Assembly (NCBI GenBank): GCA_019637265.1
Contig: JAHBVY010000005.1
Location: 248,001-312,000, forward strand
Length of the DNA stretch: 64,000 nt
Reading direction: 5' to 3'
Source of the DNA: Polyangiaceae bacterium
GTDB lineage: Bacteria; Myxococcota_A; Polyangia; Polyangiales; Polyangiaceae
Shown: piece by piece, positions 1 through 9,340 of the stretch
Layout of the letters: each line of letters opens with the position of its first letter
How positions within the stretch are numbered: the first letter of the stretch is position 1
Position numbers and translations under genes: made by a program
The notes under the pieces: model-generated
Seen by the model: only the letters and a program-made list of their open reading frames with translations
Databases searched by the model: none
What the model was told of the DNA's origin: nothing

Positions 1-33
1 CCGCGGTCCTCGAGAGCGAGCCCAAACCGACCA

Positions 34-789
34 TCAGTCGATCACCCGCGCGCGGAGCCGCACTCGCAGATCGTACTCACCGTCTTGATCCTCGGGGAAA
101 TCCTCCGCCATGTCCGAGTCGTCGATCACCCGAAACACCGCCTCCACCCGCTTCTTGTCCGGCACCACGATGCTGAAGCGCGAGCTCTGCCAGGTCTTGT
201 AGGCCTTGCCGCGCGCGTCGTAGCGCTCGATCTCCACGCCCACCACGTGATGCCCCGGCGCCACGCCGTGCTCGAACACGCGCCGCGGCTCCTCAGCCGC
301 GAAGCGCGCCGGCGCGCGGTACACCACGCCACCATCGAGCGTGATGACGAGGCTCGAGATGCGCGCGTCATCGCCGTCGGTCTGCACCATCACCTTGAGC
401 TTGCTCGCGTGCAGCGTGGTGGTGAGCGCGGACACCCGGCCGCGCAGCGCAGCGATCTCGCCGAGCAGCTGATCGTAATTGGGCGGCGCGGCGGGCCCAG
501 CGCCGTCCGGGAACTCGTCCGCCTCGGGGTTCAAGGGCGAGAGCTTGGGGCCGCCGGTTTGAGGGGGCGGCGGCTCCTCGTCTTCTACGGGCCGCGGCTT
601 TTCAGCGGCGCCCGCGTCCGCCGCGGCGACCTCGGCTGCCTCCGCCGCTGGCTCCTTGGCGGGCTCCTTCGTCCCCTTACCTTGCGGCTGCGCGAGCGCC
701 GTGAACGCGCCCAAGAGCAGCACCGCGAGCGCGAGCCCTCCAAACTGCCATCGCCTGTCCCTGACCCCACGCTGCGATCCGCTCCACAT
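34..789 (-). CDS. secreted coiled protein of unknown function
   Basis: This 251-residue protein has an N-terminal hydrophobic segment at about residues 17-33 ending ALA-Q, typical of a Sec signal peptide. A low-complexity Ala/Glu/Pro linker follows to about residue 100. A short predicted helix (QLLGEIAALRGRVSALTTTL) comes next, and then a compact beta-rich domain to the C-terminus. That domain reads like an immunoglobulin-like or stalk domain facing the periplasm, but I recognise no named family. It is divergent from the next gene, with about 190 bases between them that should hold both promoters. The ATG at 789 has only a weak purine run upstream. The coding frame is supported by strong third-position G+C and a clean signal peptide; the function is unknown. 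Confidence 0.7.
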   Translation of the reverse strand: MWSGSQRGVRDRRWQFGGLALAVLLLGAFTALAQPQGKGTKEPAKEPAAEAAEVAAADAGAAEKPRPVEDEEPPPPQTGGPKLSPLNPEADEFPDGAGPAAPPNYDQLLGEIAALRGRVSALTTTLHASKLKVMVQTDGDDARISSLVITLDGGVVYRAPARFAAEEPRRVFEHGVAPGHHVVGVEIERYDARGKAYKTWQSSRFSIVVPDKKRVEAVFRVIDDSDMAEDFPEDQDGEYDLRVRLRARVID

Positions 790-982
790 ACCTGCTCAGG
801 GTACCATAGCTCGATCGTCCCTTGCGGCCGCGATGCGGCCGGCGCGCTGGCCGACTGATCCCGTCGTTCTCCTCGTGCTCATCGGCGTGACGGCTCCCCA
901 CGCCATCCCCCGGGTCTCCTCCCCCCAACCGAGCTCACGATTGGGGGCTGTCTACCCCGCGAAGCCAGCGTAAAGAGCGACC

Positions 983-2155
983 GTGGACGGTATCACCCAG
1001 GCGCTGCTCGGCGCCGTCGTGGGGCAAGCCAGCGCGGGTCAGCGGCTAGGGCGCCGCGCGGCGTGGTGGGGTGCGCTCGGCGGCATGCTGCCGGACGCGG
1101 ACATCTTCGTGTCGATGCCGTTCGACGAGTTCACCTCCATGTGGGTGCACCGCGGGGAGAGCCACTCGCTGTGGTTTGGTCCGGTGGTGGGCCCGCTCCT
1201 AGGGTGGGGGGTTTGGCGAGTCCATCGCGCGCGCGCAGGGCGCCGGGCCCCCACCGTGGATCTCGAAGCGAACAGCGTCACCGCGCGCGCGTCGCTCCGC
1301 GCCTGGGTCCTCCTGTTCATCCTGGCGCTGCTCACCCACCCCTTGCTCGACGTGTTCACCACCTACGGCACCCAGCTCTTGGCGCCGTTCTCACGCGCGC
1401 GCTTCGCGCTCGACGGCGTCGGCATCATCGATCCAGTTTACTCAGTTATCCTGATCGTTGCGTTGGCGTGGGGTAGCGCCTGGCGCCAGCAACCGCGGCG
1501 CGCCGCGCGGGTGGCGCAAGGGGCGCTCGCGCTGAGCACCAGCTACTTGCTGGTGGGGCTGTGGATGACTCACCGCGTGGAGCAGCGCGCGGCGCGCGAG
1601 CTCGCCGCTCACGGCTACCCCACAAGCTCGATCCACGCCTACACCTCAGTGTTCCAGTTCGGCCTGAAGCGCGTGGTGGCGCACAGCGGCAAGGAGGTGC
1701 TGGTCGGCTACGTGAGCGGCCTCCGCCCCTCCCCCATCGAGTGGCTCAGCTACCCCCTGGAGCCCCACCCCGACGTCGACCGCGTGCTCAACACCCCCCG
1801 CGGCGAGCTGTTCCAATGGTTCGCAAACGGTCAGCTCACCTGGCGAGTCATCCCTGAGCCACCAGCTGACGAGCCCGCCCAACCTCCCAGCGACTCAGTC
1901 AGCCGCCGCGTCGAAATCGACGACCTGCGCTACGGCATGCCCGGCCGCCCCGACCGCGGCTTCTGGGGCATCGTCGCCCACGTGAGCCCGAGCGGCGAGG
2001 TGAGCGAAGTGAAGCGCCTCAGGCACCCGCGCGACATCCGAGACGGCCAAATCGCCGACATTTTCCGCGCCGCCTGGGGCCACGACCCCCGCACCTTCCG
2101 CGTCGGCGTCGGCGCCTCCGTGAAGCCCTACGAGCTCTCCCGCGACCGGGAGTAG
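983..2155 (+). CDS. YdjM/DUF457-type membrane metal-dependent hydrolase
   Basis: This 390-residue protein starts at GTG. It carries the pattern of the YdjM/YbcI family (DUF457, membrane-bound metal-dependent hydrolase). The N-terminus reads MDGITQALLGAVVGQA, followed by LPDAD near residues 37-41, HRGESHS near 56-62 and THPLLDVFTTYGTQL near 120. These Asp and His residues are the likely metal ligands. Several hydrophobic stretches between residues 60 and 190 support an inner-membrane location. The C-terminal 170 residues form a soluble extension not needed for the family signature. The substrate is unknown. In E. coli ydjM is LexA-controlled, but I see no clear LexA box here. Family assignment is fairly secure; role is inferred. 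Confidence 0.85.
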   Translation: MDGITQALLGAVVGQASAGQRLGRRAAWWGALGGMLPDADIFVSMPFDEFTSMWVHRGESHSLWFGPVVGPLLGWGVWRVHRARAGRRAPTVDLEANSVTARASLRAWVLLFILALLTHPLLDVFTTYGTQLLAPFSRARFALDGVGIIDPVYSVILIVALAWGSAWRQQPRRAARVAQGALALSTSYLLVGLWMTHRVEQRAARELAAHGYPTSSIHAYTSVFQFGLKRVVAHSGKEVLVGYVSGLRPSPIEWLSYPLEPHPDVDRVLNTPRGELFQWFANGQLTWRVIPEPPADEPAQPPSDSVSRRVEIDDLRYGMPGRPDRGFWGIVAHVSPSGEVSEVKRLRHPRDIRDGQIADIFRAAWGHDPRTFRVGVGASVKPYELSRDRE

Positions 2156-2229
2156 CCAGAGTCGCTGACTAGCATGCAGCGCCCGCGGTGCAGGCGCCTC
2201 CTTCCGAGCTATACCGTCAGATTCACTAA

Positions 2230-3432
2230 CTAGCGCACGACGCTGTCGCAGCCGATCATCACGTCGACCACCACGCCGCCGCCAAACTCGACCAGGTCGC
2301 AGGACGAGGGACACAGCAAGATCTGACTTGGGTCGCTGGGGTTGTCGTAGTACCAGCCAGGCTGACCAGCGCAGGCACCGGGGCCATTCACGCGCGGGAT
2401 GATGGCTTGGTCTTTCCCAGGCTCGGTGAGCCCCACGTTCACGAGATCCTTATTGGGCTCGCCGGTGGTGGGGTTGGGGATCTTGAACTGACAGGTGAGC
2501 GCACCACGGATCTCGTTCATGGCGTCCAAAAACCCTTGGCCGGCGTTGCCAGAAGACACGATGAAGGCGCTGCCCGTGCCGCCGCTGGCGGCGATGGTGT
2601 TGAGAGCGCTCAGGTCACCGATGCCGATCACGAAGGTCTTGACGGAGGGCGTCGCTGAGTTGGCCGCGGCCGCGACCGACGCAGCGCCCGAGATCGAGTT
2701 GGCGCTGCAGCCCGTCGGCTCCCCATCGGTAGCCAGCACCACCACCACCTGGTGATCGGGGCGCTGCTCCGCGACCACGCGGGCGTAGTCGTGCGCGCCC
2801 TGGAGCGCCGGCTGAACTGGCGTGGTGTTGCCGTCAGGTGACTCCGCGGCCATCGCCGACTGGATCAGGCCAGCGGCGGCGGGCAGCTCGGTGAGCGGCA
2901 CCCGCGGCTGGGTGTAGTCGACGGAGACGCAGGAGTCATCGCCCGCGCCAAGATGACAGGCTTGGATGATGGGCAAGCAGGGACCGTAGGCGCCACAGCC
3001 AACCGCCGGATCGCAAGGCGCGGGCAAGTTCGGGTTGGTGGACCACGGAACTGGGAAGAAGCTGATCCCCACGGAGACACCACTGCCGGGAACGCTGCTG
3101 AGGAAGCTGTTCACCGAGTTGGTGACGGCGCTCCACTTGCCGCTGTCCCTCATCGACCCTGAGCGATCCAAGAGCAGGAAGATGTCGAGCGGCACCGGCT
3201 CTCCGTCGTAGCGATCCGCCGCGCAGTGGTTCGGGAGGCCACCACCACCGTCCAGACTCGTCCCCGCGGTGCCACCGAAGTTGGTGTCCCCTGCGGAGCC
3301 GCCGTTACCGCTCCCGCCGTTGCCCTTCACCTCGGAGCCATCCGATGAGGCGCTGCACGCCATCGCCAGCGCTGGCACCATACAAGCGACCCCTGCCCAG
3401 CGACCCAGACCCAATCCAAGTAACCGCCTCAT
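2230..3432 (-). CDS. VWA-domain lipoprotein
   Basis: This 400-residue protein begins with a lipoprotein signal peptide (MRRLLGLGLGRWAG, lipobox ending ALAMAC) and a Gly/Asn/Ser linker. A von Willebrand factor A domain follows from about residue 75. The MIDAS metal site is visible as LLLDRSGSM, and a later strand-turn reads VVLATDGEPTGC. Cysteine pairs in the domain suggest disulfides outside the cytoplasm. VWA domains bind protein partners through a divalent metal, so a surface adhesin or scaffold role is likely. The ATG has a near-perfect Shine-Dalgarno site (AAGGAGG, five bases upstream), which fixes the start. Such lipoproteins with GSGG linkers are common in Polyangia; the specific ligand is unknown. 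Confidence 0.88.
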   Translation of the reverse strand: MRRLLGLGLGRWAGVACMVPALAMACSASSDGSEVKGNGGSGNGGSAGDTNFGGTAGTSLDGGGGLPNHCAADRYDGEPVPLDIFLLLDRSGSMRDSGKWSAVTNSVNSFLSSVPGSGVSVGISFFPVPWSTNPNLPAPCDPAVGCGAYGPCLPIIQACHLGAGDDSCVSVDYTQPRVPLTELPAAAGLIQSAMAAESPDGNTTPVQPALQGAHDYARVVAEQRPDHQVVVVLATDGEPTGCSANSISGAASVAAAANSATPSVKTFVIGIGDLSALNTIAASGGTGSAFIVSSGNAGQGFLDAMNEIRGALTCQFKIPNPTTGEPNKDLVNVGLTEPGKDQAIIPRVNGPGACAGQPGWYYDNPSDPSQILLCPSSCDLVEFGGGVVVDVMIGCDSVVR

Positions 3433-3582
3433 GAAGCCTCCTTAGGGACCCACACCTCAGCAGCTGAGGAGTTGGGGAGCGCAGAGTAGCAAGCAGCTGA
3501 GGTTTTGGCCAGACTGGAATCGGCCCATGGGCCAGGCTAGGGCTCGCGTTTCGGTCACCTAGCGCCGAAGCCATGTGGCGCA

Positions 3583-3602
3583 CTGCCAAACCCCCAAAAC
3601 CC
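3583..3602 (+). repeat. dispersed CTGCCAAACCCCC element, copy 1
   Basis: The sequence CTGCCAAACCCCCAAAACCC is identical over 20 bases to the copy at 32245-32264. It lies in the 370-base gap between the VWA lipoprotein and gpmA, upstream of the lipoprotein start. It is preceded by GTGGCGCA, resembling the GTAGCGCG flank of other copies. No gene was found in the rest of the gap except the tandem repeat near 3692-3747. Confidence 0.7.
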
Positions 3603-3691
3603 AATCCAGATGCGCTGAGGGCCCTTTCGGGATCTTCGAGCGCCACGCAATGAGCGGGCGGCCGCCCATCGGCGGGTTGTCAGCACAACGC

Positions 3692-3747
3692 GAAGAGGGC
3701 AGGCACGGGGGCCCCTACGGGGCGGAAGAGGGCAGGCACGGGGGCCC
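3692..3747. repeat. tandem 23-bp repeat of REP-like palindromic type
   Basis: Two copies of GAAGAGGGCAGGCACGGGGG followed by CCC occur at 3692-3714 and 3725-3747, 33 bases apart. The segment GGGGGCCCGCCCCTACG is rich in complementary G and C runs and could fold. The style (G/C palindrome ending CCCCTACG) resembles short intergenic REP-like elements. A related hairpin pair occurs at 25000-25073. Confidence 0.6.
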
Positions 3748-3802
3748 GCCCCTACGTGAGCCGTGCTGAGCCGCCAAGGGTATCAGCGGCGACGCGAACG
3801 GC

Positions 3803-4546
3803 TCAGCCCTTCGCTTGCTGCGCCACGGCCTCGGCGGCCCTTCGAGCAGCCTCCGCGTCACCCAGGTAGCGGCTAGAAAGGGGCTTTAACTGACTATCTA
3901 GCTGATACAGGCGCGGGATGCCGGTGGGGATGTTCAGATCGACGATGGCCTCATCGCTGATGCCCTCCAGGTGCTTCACCAGCGCGCGCAGGGAGTTGCC
4001 GTGCGCCACCACCAGCACGGTTTCCCCAGCGCGGACGCGGGGGGCGATGTCGCTCTCCCAGTACGGCAGGAAGCGGTTCACGGTGTCCTTCAGGCACTCG
4101 GCGCGGGGGAGCTCCTCCGGGCTCAGCTTGGCGTAGCGCGGATCATGACCGGGCCAGCCCGCGTCGCTCGGCTCCATCGGCGGCGGCGGCACGTCGTAGC
4201 TGCGCCGCCACAGCTTCACCTGCTCCTCACCGTGGCGCGCCGTCGTCTCCGCTTTGTTCAGCCCTTGCAGCGCGCCGTACATGCGCTCGTTCACGCGCCA
4301 GCTGCGCTCCACCGGGATCCACATCTGGTCGAGCTCTTCGAGCGTGAGCCACAAGGTCTTGATGGCGCGTTTCAACACGGAAGTGAACGCGCGATCGAAG
4401 CGCACCCCCTCCTCCCGCAAGAGCTGCCCCGCGCGCTGCGCCTCGAGCACGCCTTGCTCACTGAGCGGGACATCCACCCAACCCGTGAAGCGGTTCTCGC
4501 GGTTCCATTGGCTCTCGCCGTGACGAAGTAGGACCAGGGTATGCAT
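3803..4546 (-). CDS. gpmA: 2,3-bisphosphoglycerate-dependent phosphoglycerate mutase
   Basis: This 247-residue cytoplasmic enzyme interconverts 3- and 2-phosphoglycerate in glycolysis and gluconeogenesis. The N-terminus carries [10 protein letters not shown] with the phosphorylated histidine (His9), followed by [14 protein letters not shown]. The mid-protein [15 protein letters not shown] and the C-terminal [16 protein letters not shown] supply the remaining catalytic and phosphate-binding residues of the dPGM branch. Length matches the family (about 230-250). The start lies four bases after the stop of the outer-membrane barrel gene in the same direction, so both may share a transcript. No separate strong ribosome site is seen, which fits translational coupling. 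Identification is secure. Confidence 0.96.
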   Translation of the reverse strand: MHTLVLLRHGESQWNRENRFTGWVDVPLSEQGVLEAQRAGQLLREEGVRFDRAFTSVLKRAIKTLWLTLEELDQMWIPVERSWRVNERMYGALQGLNKAETTARHGEEQVKLWRRSYDVPPPPMEPSDAGWPGHDPRYAKLSPEELPRAECLKDTVNRFLPYWESDIAPRVRAGETVLVVAHGNSLRALVKHLEGISDEAIVDLNIPTGIPRLYQLDSQLKPLSSRYLGDAEAARRAAEAVAQQAKG

Positions 4547-4550
4547 GAGC

Positions 4551-5255
4551 TCAGTTCGTGAACGGCAAGAACACGCTCAGCCCACCGAGGGCGGCGATGT
4601 CGTTCACCACTTTGTCTTCACCGAGCGGCGCGCGCTGGGCATGCACCAGGTCCCGCACGTCGAGGCGGAGCGCGAGCCACTCCGCCAGGAAGAACTTCAT
4701 CCCGAAGCCGCCAGAGCCCGTCACGCCGACGCTGCCCGGCGCGTCCGTCGCGCCCGCGCCGAGCGCCACGTAGAAGTCGAAGCGACTGATGGCGCCCCCT
4801 AGCCAGCGCACCTTACCGTACGCCAACGACCACACCAGGTTCCCCATGAACAGCTGGATGGGGGCGGTCTCCTCGTTCACGAAATCCACCAGGCTGGGGT
4901 TGGTGGCGCCGACCGCCTCCAAGAACTCGAAGCTGCGCTGGGTGCGGAAGTACGAGGCCTCCAGCCCCAGCTCCTCGCTGAAGTGGAAGGTGTAGGCGCC
5001 GCCGTACATCGGCGCGCCATCCGACAAATCCGCCGCGAACCAGCCGCCCATCGGCGAAATCTCGTGACGCAGCGACTTCTGGAACAGGCGCGGCACCACG
5101 CCACGGTAGGCGCGGCGCCCCACGAGCTGCTCCTTCAGCGCCTCATCGACGCACTCGGCCTGAGCCGAGGCGGGGAGGAGCAGCGTGGCGCCAGTGATGA
5201 CCAGCGCGGAGGCCAAGACAAGGGAACGAGGCTTCAAGCCCCCACCAGATAACAC
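4551..5255 (-). CDS. outer-membrane beta-barrel protein
   Basis: This 234-residue protein has a signal peptide ending PASAQA before a Cys-containing mature N-terminus. The remainder alternates polar and aromatic residues as expected of an eight-stranded outer-membrane barrel (for example [30 protein letters not shown] and [13 protein letters not shown]). It ends [10 protein letters not shown], with an amphipathic aromatic strand. This pattern matches the small barrels found in Myxococcota with an [14 protein letters not shown]-type N-terminus. The frame opens with GTG at 5255; a TTG at 5234 would give a more standard signal peptide and is an alternative start. It sits directly upstream of gpmA in the same direction. 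The ligand or partner is unknown. Confidence 0.78.
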   Translation of the reverse strand: MLSGGGLKPRSLVLASALVITGATLLLPASAQAECVDEALKEQLVGRRAYRGVVPRLFQKSLRHEISPMGGWFAADLSDGAPMYGGAYTFHFSEELGLEASYFRTQRSFEFLEAVGATNPSLVDFVNEETAPIQLFMGNLVWSLAYGKVRWLGGAISRFDFYVALGAGATDAPGSVGVTGSGGFGMKFFLAEWLALRLDVRDLVHAQRAPLGEDKVVNDIAALGGLSVFLPFTN

Positions 5256-5277
5256 AGGATGACGCAGGCTTTGGGTC

Positions 5278-5496
5278 TTATCCTTCGGGCGTGCTCGGAC
5301 CCAGCCCCCTGACGCGCCCGTCAGCCTCCCCCTCGACCCACCCTGCTGCTCGCGTCAGGGCTCGCCCCTCGCCGCGCGGTCCTAGCCCGCTGCGCAGGCT
5401 TTGGACCGCCAAATCGGCGAGCTGGCGCGCCTTCGGCGGCACCTCCTCCCCCCAGCAGACCTCCGGGAACCCGATCGCGAGCATCGCCCAATCCAC
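5278..5496 (-). CDS. possible small protein or gene remnant
   Basis: A 72-codon frame starting with GTG lies 22 bases upstream of the barrel gene on the same strand, with good third-position G+C. The frame stays open upstream to about 5575 without a better start. Translation includes DWAMLAIGFPEVCWGEEVPP and ARQLADLAVQSLRSG, which looks more protein-like than the opposite-strand reading. A GGGGGGTGAGG run sits about 15 bases before the GTG, too far for a standard site. It may be a real small gene, the tail of a decayed one, or chance. I do not recognise a family. Confidence 0.3.
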   Translation of the reverse strand: MDWAMLAIGFPEVCWGEEVPPKARQLADLAVQSLRSGLGPRGEGRALTRAAGWVEGEADGRVRGLGPSTPEG

Positions 5497-5584
5497 CGTT
5501 CGTCCCGCGGCCTCACCCCCCTGGCGAATCTTCAGCGACCCGTTTGGGCTTCGCGTTCTCGCGTGTGGTTGGGCTCAGGGCGCC

Positions 5585-7051
5585 GTGGGCAGCAGCCTGA
5601 TCGGGGTTTTGGTTTTGGGGTTTGGCATGGCGCTGAGCGCCTCCGCGCACGGCGCCGCCCCCATCACGGCCCGCATGACGCCGAGCCCCCTCATCGCCCA
5701 AGCAGCCAGCGGCGCGGCGCCTCCGGGCTCCGCCTCAGCTCCGGGCAAGACGCCTGATGCACCTGCCTCCCCCACCCCAGGTGCCGCCGATCCACCCTCA
5801 GACCAGGCCGCGGCCTGCAAGGACACGAAGAGCGCCCTGGGCGGCCTCGGGTGCGAGCTCCGCGCGGCGCTAGGCGCCCAGTCAGCCGCCCTGGTGATGC
5901 ACGGTGAATTAGTCACTGACCTGACCATCCCGCGGAGCGAGGCGCTCGCCGCGCGCCTCACCCGGGTGGTCGCCGGCGCGCTCGGCGCTCGGGTGCACTC
6001 GGGCGCCGTCCCCCGCGGCGCGGCGGAGCTCACCGCGCGCAGCGCGCGGCGCTTCGTGTACTTGGAGCTCCGGCTCACGCGCCACGCGCTAGAAGTCAGC
6101 GCAGATGTCTATGAGCCAGCGCGCGGCTTCTGGGCGCGGGTGCGCGCCGAGGCGAGCGAGCCCAAGGCGCACGCCTTCGCGACGCGCCCCATCGACGCCG
6201 AGCTCCGCTCGTTCTTACCCAGCCTGCCGCTGGTGGCGAGCGCGCCGCTCAAGGTGCCGAGCCCCGAAGCCGAGGTGGTGGCGCTCGCCTGTGGCGACCT
6301 GGACGGCGACCAGGCGCCCGAGCTGGCTGTGGTGGGGCGCGGCGCGATCCAAGTGGGGCGAGTGCGCGGCGGGCGCTTCGTCGCCAGCGCTTCGCGGCCG
6401 TGGCGCGCGCTGAGCCCGCTCGCCCCCGCGCCGCTCCGGGAGCCCATTGGTTCCGCGCGGATACAATCCGGCCTGCTCGACGTGGGCAGCTCCGATCGCG
6501 CCCGCGGCCTGCGCCTGAACCCCGACCTCAGCCCGCGCCTGACGCTGGCGGCGCCCATCCCTTGGCCCGGCCATGGCTGCGTGAACCTCTACGAGCACTG
6601 GCTGGGCCGCGAGGAGGTGGCCTGCGCGCCGGAGGACGACTCCATCAGCTTACCTGGCTATGACCACCGCGGCGACACCTTGGCTGGCGCGCGCCTGGTC
6701 GACGCCGAGGGGCGCCTCCGCTCCTTCCGAGCGCTGCGCGGCGCCAGCACGCGGCGCGCCGATCTGAAGAGCGAGCGGGGCACCGCGAGCGTCCCTGAGG
6801 TGGGCGCCCAGCTGACGATGGGCGACTTGGACGGCGACGGTGTACCCGAGATCGTCGCCTCGCTGCCGACCCGCGTCGCGAAGGACGACGCGCTGGTGGT
6901 GTACAGCTGGCGCGAGCCTTCGCCTCCGAAGGAGCGACTCCGGCTCCCAGCGCCTGGTGGCGTGCGCGCGGTGACGGCGTGCCCCGCGGAAGCCACTCAG
7001 CGCGGCGTGGTGGTGGCGGCGGTGGGGAGCGAGCTGTGGCTGTTTCAGTGA
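5585..7051 (+). CDS. secreted FG-GAP/VCBS-like repeat protein
   Basis: This protein of about 488 residues starts at the GTG at 5585. The first residues then form a signal peptide (GSSLIGVLVLGFGMALSASAHG). Upstream in-frame sequence to 5291 is Ser/Pro/Arg-rich and looks non-coding. The mature protein has a Pro/Ala linker and then a domain of about 120 residues containing SEALAARLTRVVAGALGARV. Two FG-GAP-like calcium-type loops follow, GDLDGDQAPELAVV and GDLDGDGVPEIVAS, as in beta-propeller repeats. Such proteins are exported and often surface-bound. The signal-peptide core is encoded by a copy of the dispersed GGGG/TTTT element (5611-5629). The function is not recognised beyond the repeat type. 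Confidence 0.72.
   Translation: MGSSLIGVLVLGFGMALSASAHGAAPITARMTPSPLIAQAASGAAPPGSASAPGKTPDAPASPTPGAADPPSDQAAACKDTKSALGGLGCELRAALGAQSAALVMHGELVTDLTIPRSEALAARLTRVVAGALGARVHSGAVPRGAAELTARSARRFVYLELRLTRHALEVSADVYEPARGFWARVRAEASEPKAHAFATRPIDAELRSFLPSLPLVASAPLKVPSPEAEVVALACGDLDGDQAPELAVVGRGAIQVGRVRGGRFVASASRPWRALSPLAPAPLREPIGSARIQSGLLDVGSSDRARGLRLNPDLSPRLTLAAPIPWPGHGCVNLYEHWLGREEVACAPEDDSISLPGYDHRGDTLAGARLVDAEGRLRSFRALRGASTRRADLKSERGTASVPEVGAQLTMGDLDGDGVPEIVASLPTRVAKDDALVVYSWREPSPPKERLRLPAPGGVRAVTACPAEATQRGVVVAAVGSELWLFQ
5611..5629 (-). repeat. dispersed element copy within a signal-peptide coding region
   Basis: The plus strand reads GGTTTTGGGGTTTGGCATG, the complement of the CTGCCAAACCCCCAAAA family with one G fewer. 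It encodes part of the hydrophobic core of the signal peptide of the gene starting at 5585. Confidence 0.5.
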
Positions 7052-7178
7052 AACGCGGTGTGAAGGGTAGCGAGGCGCTGAAGCGCGGCGAAGCACCGAA
7101 GCGCAGCCAGGCGCGCCACGCAGTGATCTGTGCCGCGCCAACGCGATCGGGTGGCCTCGTAGCGCTTAGATTTTCCGC

Positions 7179-8495
7179 ATGGAATGGTGCGGACACATGA
7201 CCGCCTCGGTGCCGCGCCGCCTCAGCCGCCGCGCGTGGCTCTTGGTGTCCGCCAGCGCGGCAGCGAGCCACGCCCTCGGGCGCGCGCCCATCGGCGGTGA
7301 GCTCAAGCTCGCGCTGCCGTGGTCGCTCGTCGATCTGGATCCGCACTCGAGCGCGCCCAGCGCCGCCTGGTTCGGGCCTGCCATCGCCGATCCGTTGTAC
7401 GGCGTCGACGCCCATGGGCGCGCGCACCCGGCGCTCGCCGATGGCATGCCCGTCGTGAGCGGCGCCGGGGTGGAGGTGCGGCTCCGGCCAGGCCTCGTGA
7501 CCGCGCGTGGCCGCGCGCTGACACTCCATGACGTGCACTGGTCGCTGACGCGCGCGGCTACGCGCGGCGCGCGCGCCTTGCTCGGTGAGTTCGGCGCCGG
7601 GCAAGTCGCGGGCGAGGTGCTGCGCTTCCCCAAGGTGGACGCCGCGCGCCTCGCGCTGGCGCTGGCGAGCCCGCTCACCGCGATCCTCCCGCGCGGCTTC
7701 AACCCCGCGCGCCCCGACGGCACCGGCGCGCTGCTCGCCGAACCGAGCCCAGCCGGGCTGCGCCTCAGCCGCAACCCACGCGCGGCGCGCGGCGCGGCGC
7801 TGCTCGACCGCGTGAACGTCAAACAGTCACCATCACTGACTGAAGGCCTGCGCGCCTTCGAGGCGGGGGAGCTCCACGTGGGCTGGCTCGGTGATGGCCT
7901 GCATCGCCCGCGCCCCGGCGCGCGCCCCTTCCGCGGTAAGGACGTGGGCTGGGTGGTGCTGCGCACCGGAGCCCAGGCAGGTCAGTGGAGCGCGCCGGGG
8001 GTGGCGCAGGCGCTGATCTCCGGGCTGCCCGCTGGCAGCCTCGGCCGCTTCGATCTCACCCCGCCCGGCGGCCGCAGCCAAACCCGCTGGGGCGGCGGCG
8101 ACGCCGAGCTCTTGGTCAGCCGCGCTGAGCCCTTCCTCATGGAGGTGGCGGAGGCCGTCGCCGCCGGCGCGAGCCAACCCGGCCACCGCCTGAACGTCAC
8201 CCCCGTCACCGAGGCCGAGCTCACCCGCCGCCGCGCGAGCGCCGCCTACAGCCTGTGCCTCGACTTCGTGCGGCGCCTCGGCGAAGCGCCCGGCCTCGAC
8301 GGCCTGGCGCTCACCGCCGCCGCGAGCCCCGCGCTCGCGCGCCGCCCCCCACACCTCGAGAAGCAATCCCTGATCGAAGTGACGCGCGCCCTGTCCCTCG
8401 GCGTGATCGGCGCCGTGAGGCCGAGCGGCTACGCCGCCCCCGAGTACCAAGACCTGAGCCTCTGGGACTTCGGCGCCATCACCCGCCAGGGGTGA
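7179..8495 (+). CDS. family 5 ABC-type substrate-binding protein (divergent)
   Basis: This protein of about 438 residues has an N-terminal twin-Arg-like segment (SRRAWLLVSASAAASHALG). The body follows the layout of extracellular family 5 solute-binding proteins (dipeptide, oligopeptide or nickel type). Visible landmarks are LDPHSSAPSAAWFGPAIADPLY near the N-terminus, VEVRLRPGLVTARGRALTLHDVHWSLTRA, and a late FNPARPDGTGALL segment. No permease or ATPase genes of an ABC importer lie nearby, so it may be an orphan binding protein. ATGs at 7179 and 7197 are both possible; the second places the Arg pair near the N-terminus. The ligand cannot be deduced. Confidence 0.68.
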   Translation: MEWCGHMTASVPRRLSRRAWLLVSASAAASHALGRAPIGGELKLALPWSLVDLDPHSSAPSAAWFGPAIADPLYGVDAHGRAHPALADGMPVVSGAGVEVRLRPGLVTARGRALTLHDVHWSLTRAATRGARALLGEFGAGQVAGEVLRFPKVDAARLALALASPLTAILPRGFNPARPDGTGALLAEPSPAGLRLSRNPRAARGAALLDRVNVKQSPSLTEGLRAFEAGELHVGWLGDGLHRPRPGARPFRGKDVGWVVLRTGAQAGQWSAPGVAQALISGLPAGSLGRFDLTPPGGRSQTRWGGGDAELLVSRAEPFLMEVAEAVAAGASQPGHRLNVTPVTEAELTRRRASAAYSLCLDFVRRLGEAPGLDGLALTAAASPALARRPPHLEKQSLIEVTRALSLGVIGAVRPSGYAAPEYQDLSLWDFGAITRQG

Positions 8496-8509
8496 GCCAC
8501 CTCAACTGA

Positions 8510-9277
8510 CTACCTCGGCTGCATCCTGAGCGCGGCGTCCAGGCGGATGCACTCGCCGTTCAGCATGCGGTTGTCCACGATGTGGAGCGCCAGCGCGGCG
8601 TACTCCTCGGGTGCGCCGAGCCGCGCGGGGAAGGGCACGTTGGCGGCGAGCGCTTGGCGCGCCTCTTCGGGGAGGCCCGCGAGCATGGGGGTGTCGAATA
8701 GTCCGGGCGCGATCGACACCAGGCGGATCCCCGAGCGCGCCAGCTCGCGGGCGATGGGCAGCGTCATCCCCACCACGCCGGCCTTGGAGGCGCTGTAGGC
8801 GGCCTGACCGATTTGGCCGTCGAAGGCCGCGATCGACGCGGTGGTCACGATCACCCCGCGCTCGCCCTGCTCGTCTGGCTCGCTCGCCGCCATGCGCTCG
8901 GCCGCGAGCCGGATCAGGTTGAACATCCCCACCAGGTTCACGTTGATGGTGAGCGCGAACAGGTCGAGCGGGAATGGCCCAGATTTCCCGAGGGTGCGCG
9001 CCGCGGTGCCGATACCGGCGCAGCCCACCACCACGTGGAGGCCGCCCAGCTCGTCCGCCACCGCGATCGCCGCCTTGAGCTGCTCCTCCGAGGTGACGTC
9101 CGTCTCCACGAAGCGCGCCTTCGGCCCGAGCTCCTTCGCCAGCGCCTCACCCGGCGTGACCGCCTTGTCGGCGATCACCACGCCACGCGCGCCGCGCGCG
9201 AGCAGCGCCCGCACCGTCGCCGCACCGAGCCCCGAGGCCCCACCCGAAACCAACGCTACCTTGTCTTGGATCTCCAC
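8510..9277 (-). CDS. short-chain dehydrogenase, 3-hydroxyacyl-CoA dehydrogenase type 2-like
   Basis: This classical SDR of about 255 residues has the NAD-binding [11 protein letters not shown] motif near the N-terminus, the D-V pair in ETDVTSEEQ, and the catalytic Ser/Tyr/Lys set ([21 protein letters not shown]). The [20 protein letters not shown] and [14 protein letters not shown] segments are characteristic of 3-hydroxyacyl-CoA dehydrogenase type 2 (HSD17B10-like). These enzymes oxidise short-chain 3-hydroxyacyl-CoA in fatty acid or branched-chain amino acid breakdown. The frame also allows a GTG at 9283, but the GTG at 9277 has AAGGAG correctly spaced and is preferred. It follows the lipoprotein gene in the same direction after 63 bases. 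Assignment to the subfamily is good. Confidence 0.88.
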   Translation of the reverse strand: MEIQDKVALVSGGASGLGAATVRALLARGARGVVIADKAVTPGEALAKELGPKARFVETDVTSEEQLKAAIAVADELGGLHVVVGCAGIGTAARTLGKSGPFPLDLFALTINVNLVGMFNLIRLAAERMAASEPDEQGERGVIVTTASIAAFDGQIGQAAYSASKAGVVGMTLPIARELARSGIRLVSIAPGLFDTPMLAGLPEEARQALAANVPFPARLGAPEEYAALALHIVDNRMLNGECIRLDAALRMQPR

Positions 9278-9340
9278 GCTCACTCCTTGGTCAACCAGGC
9301 GAGAAGTCGCCCTTGAAATCTACCTGGCGCGCCGCTCGGG

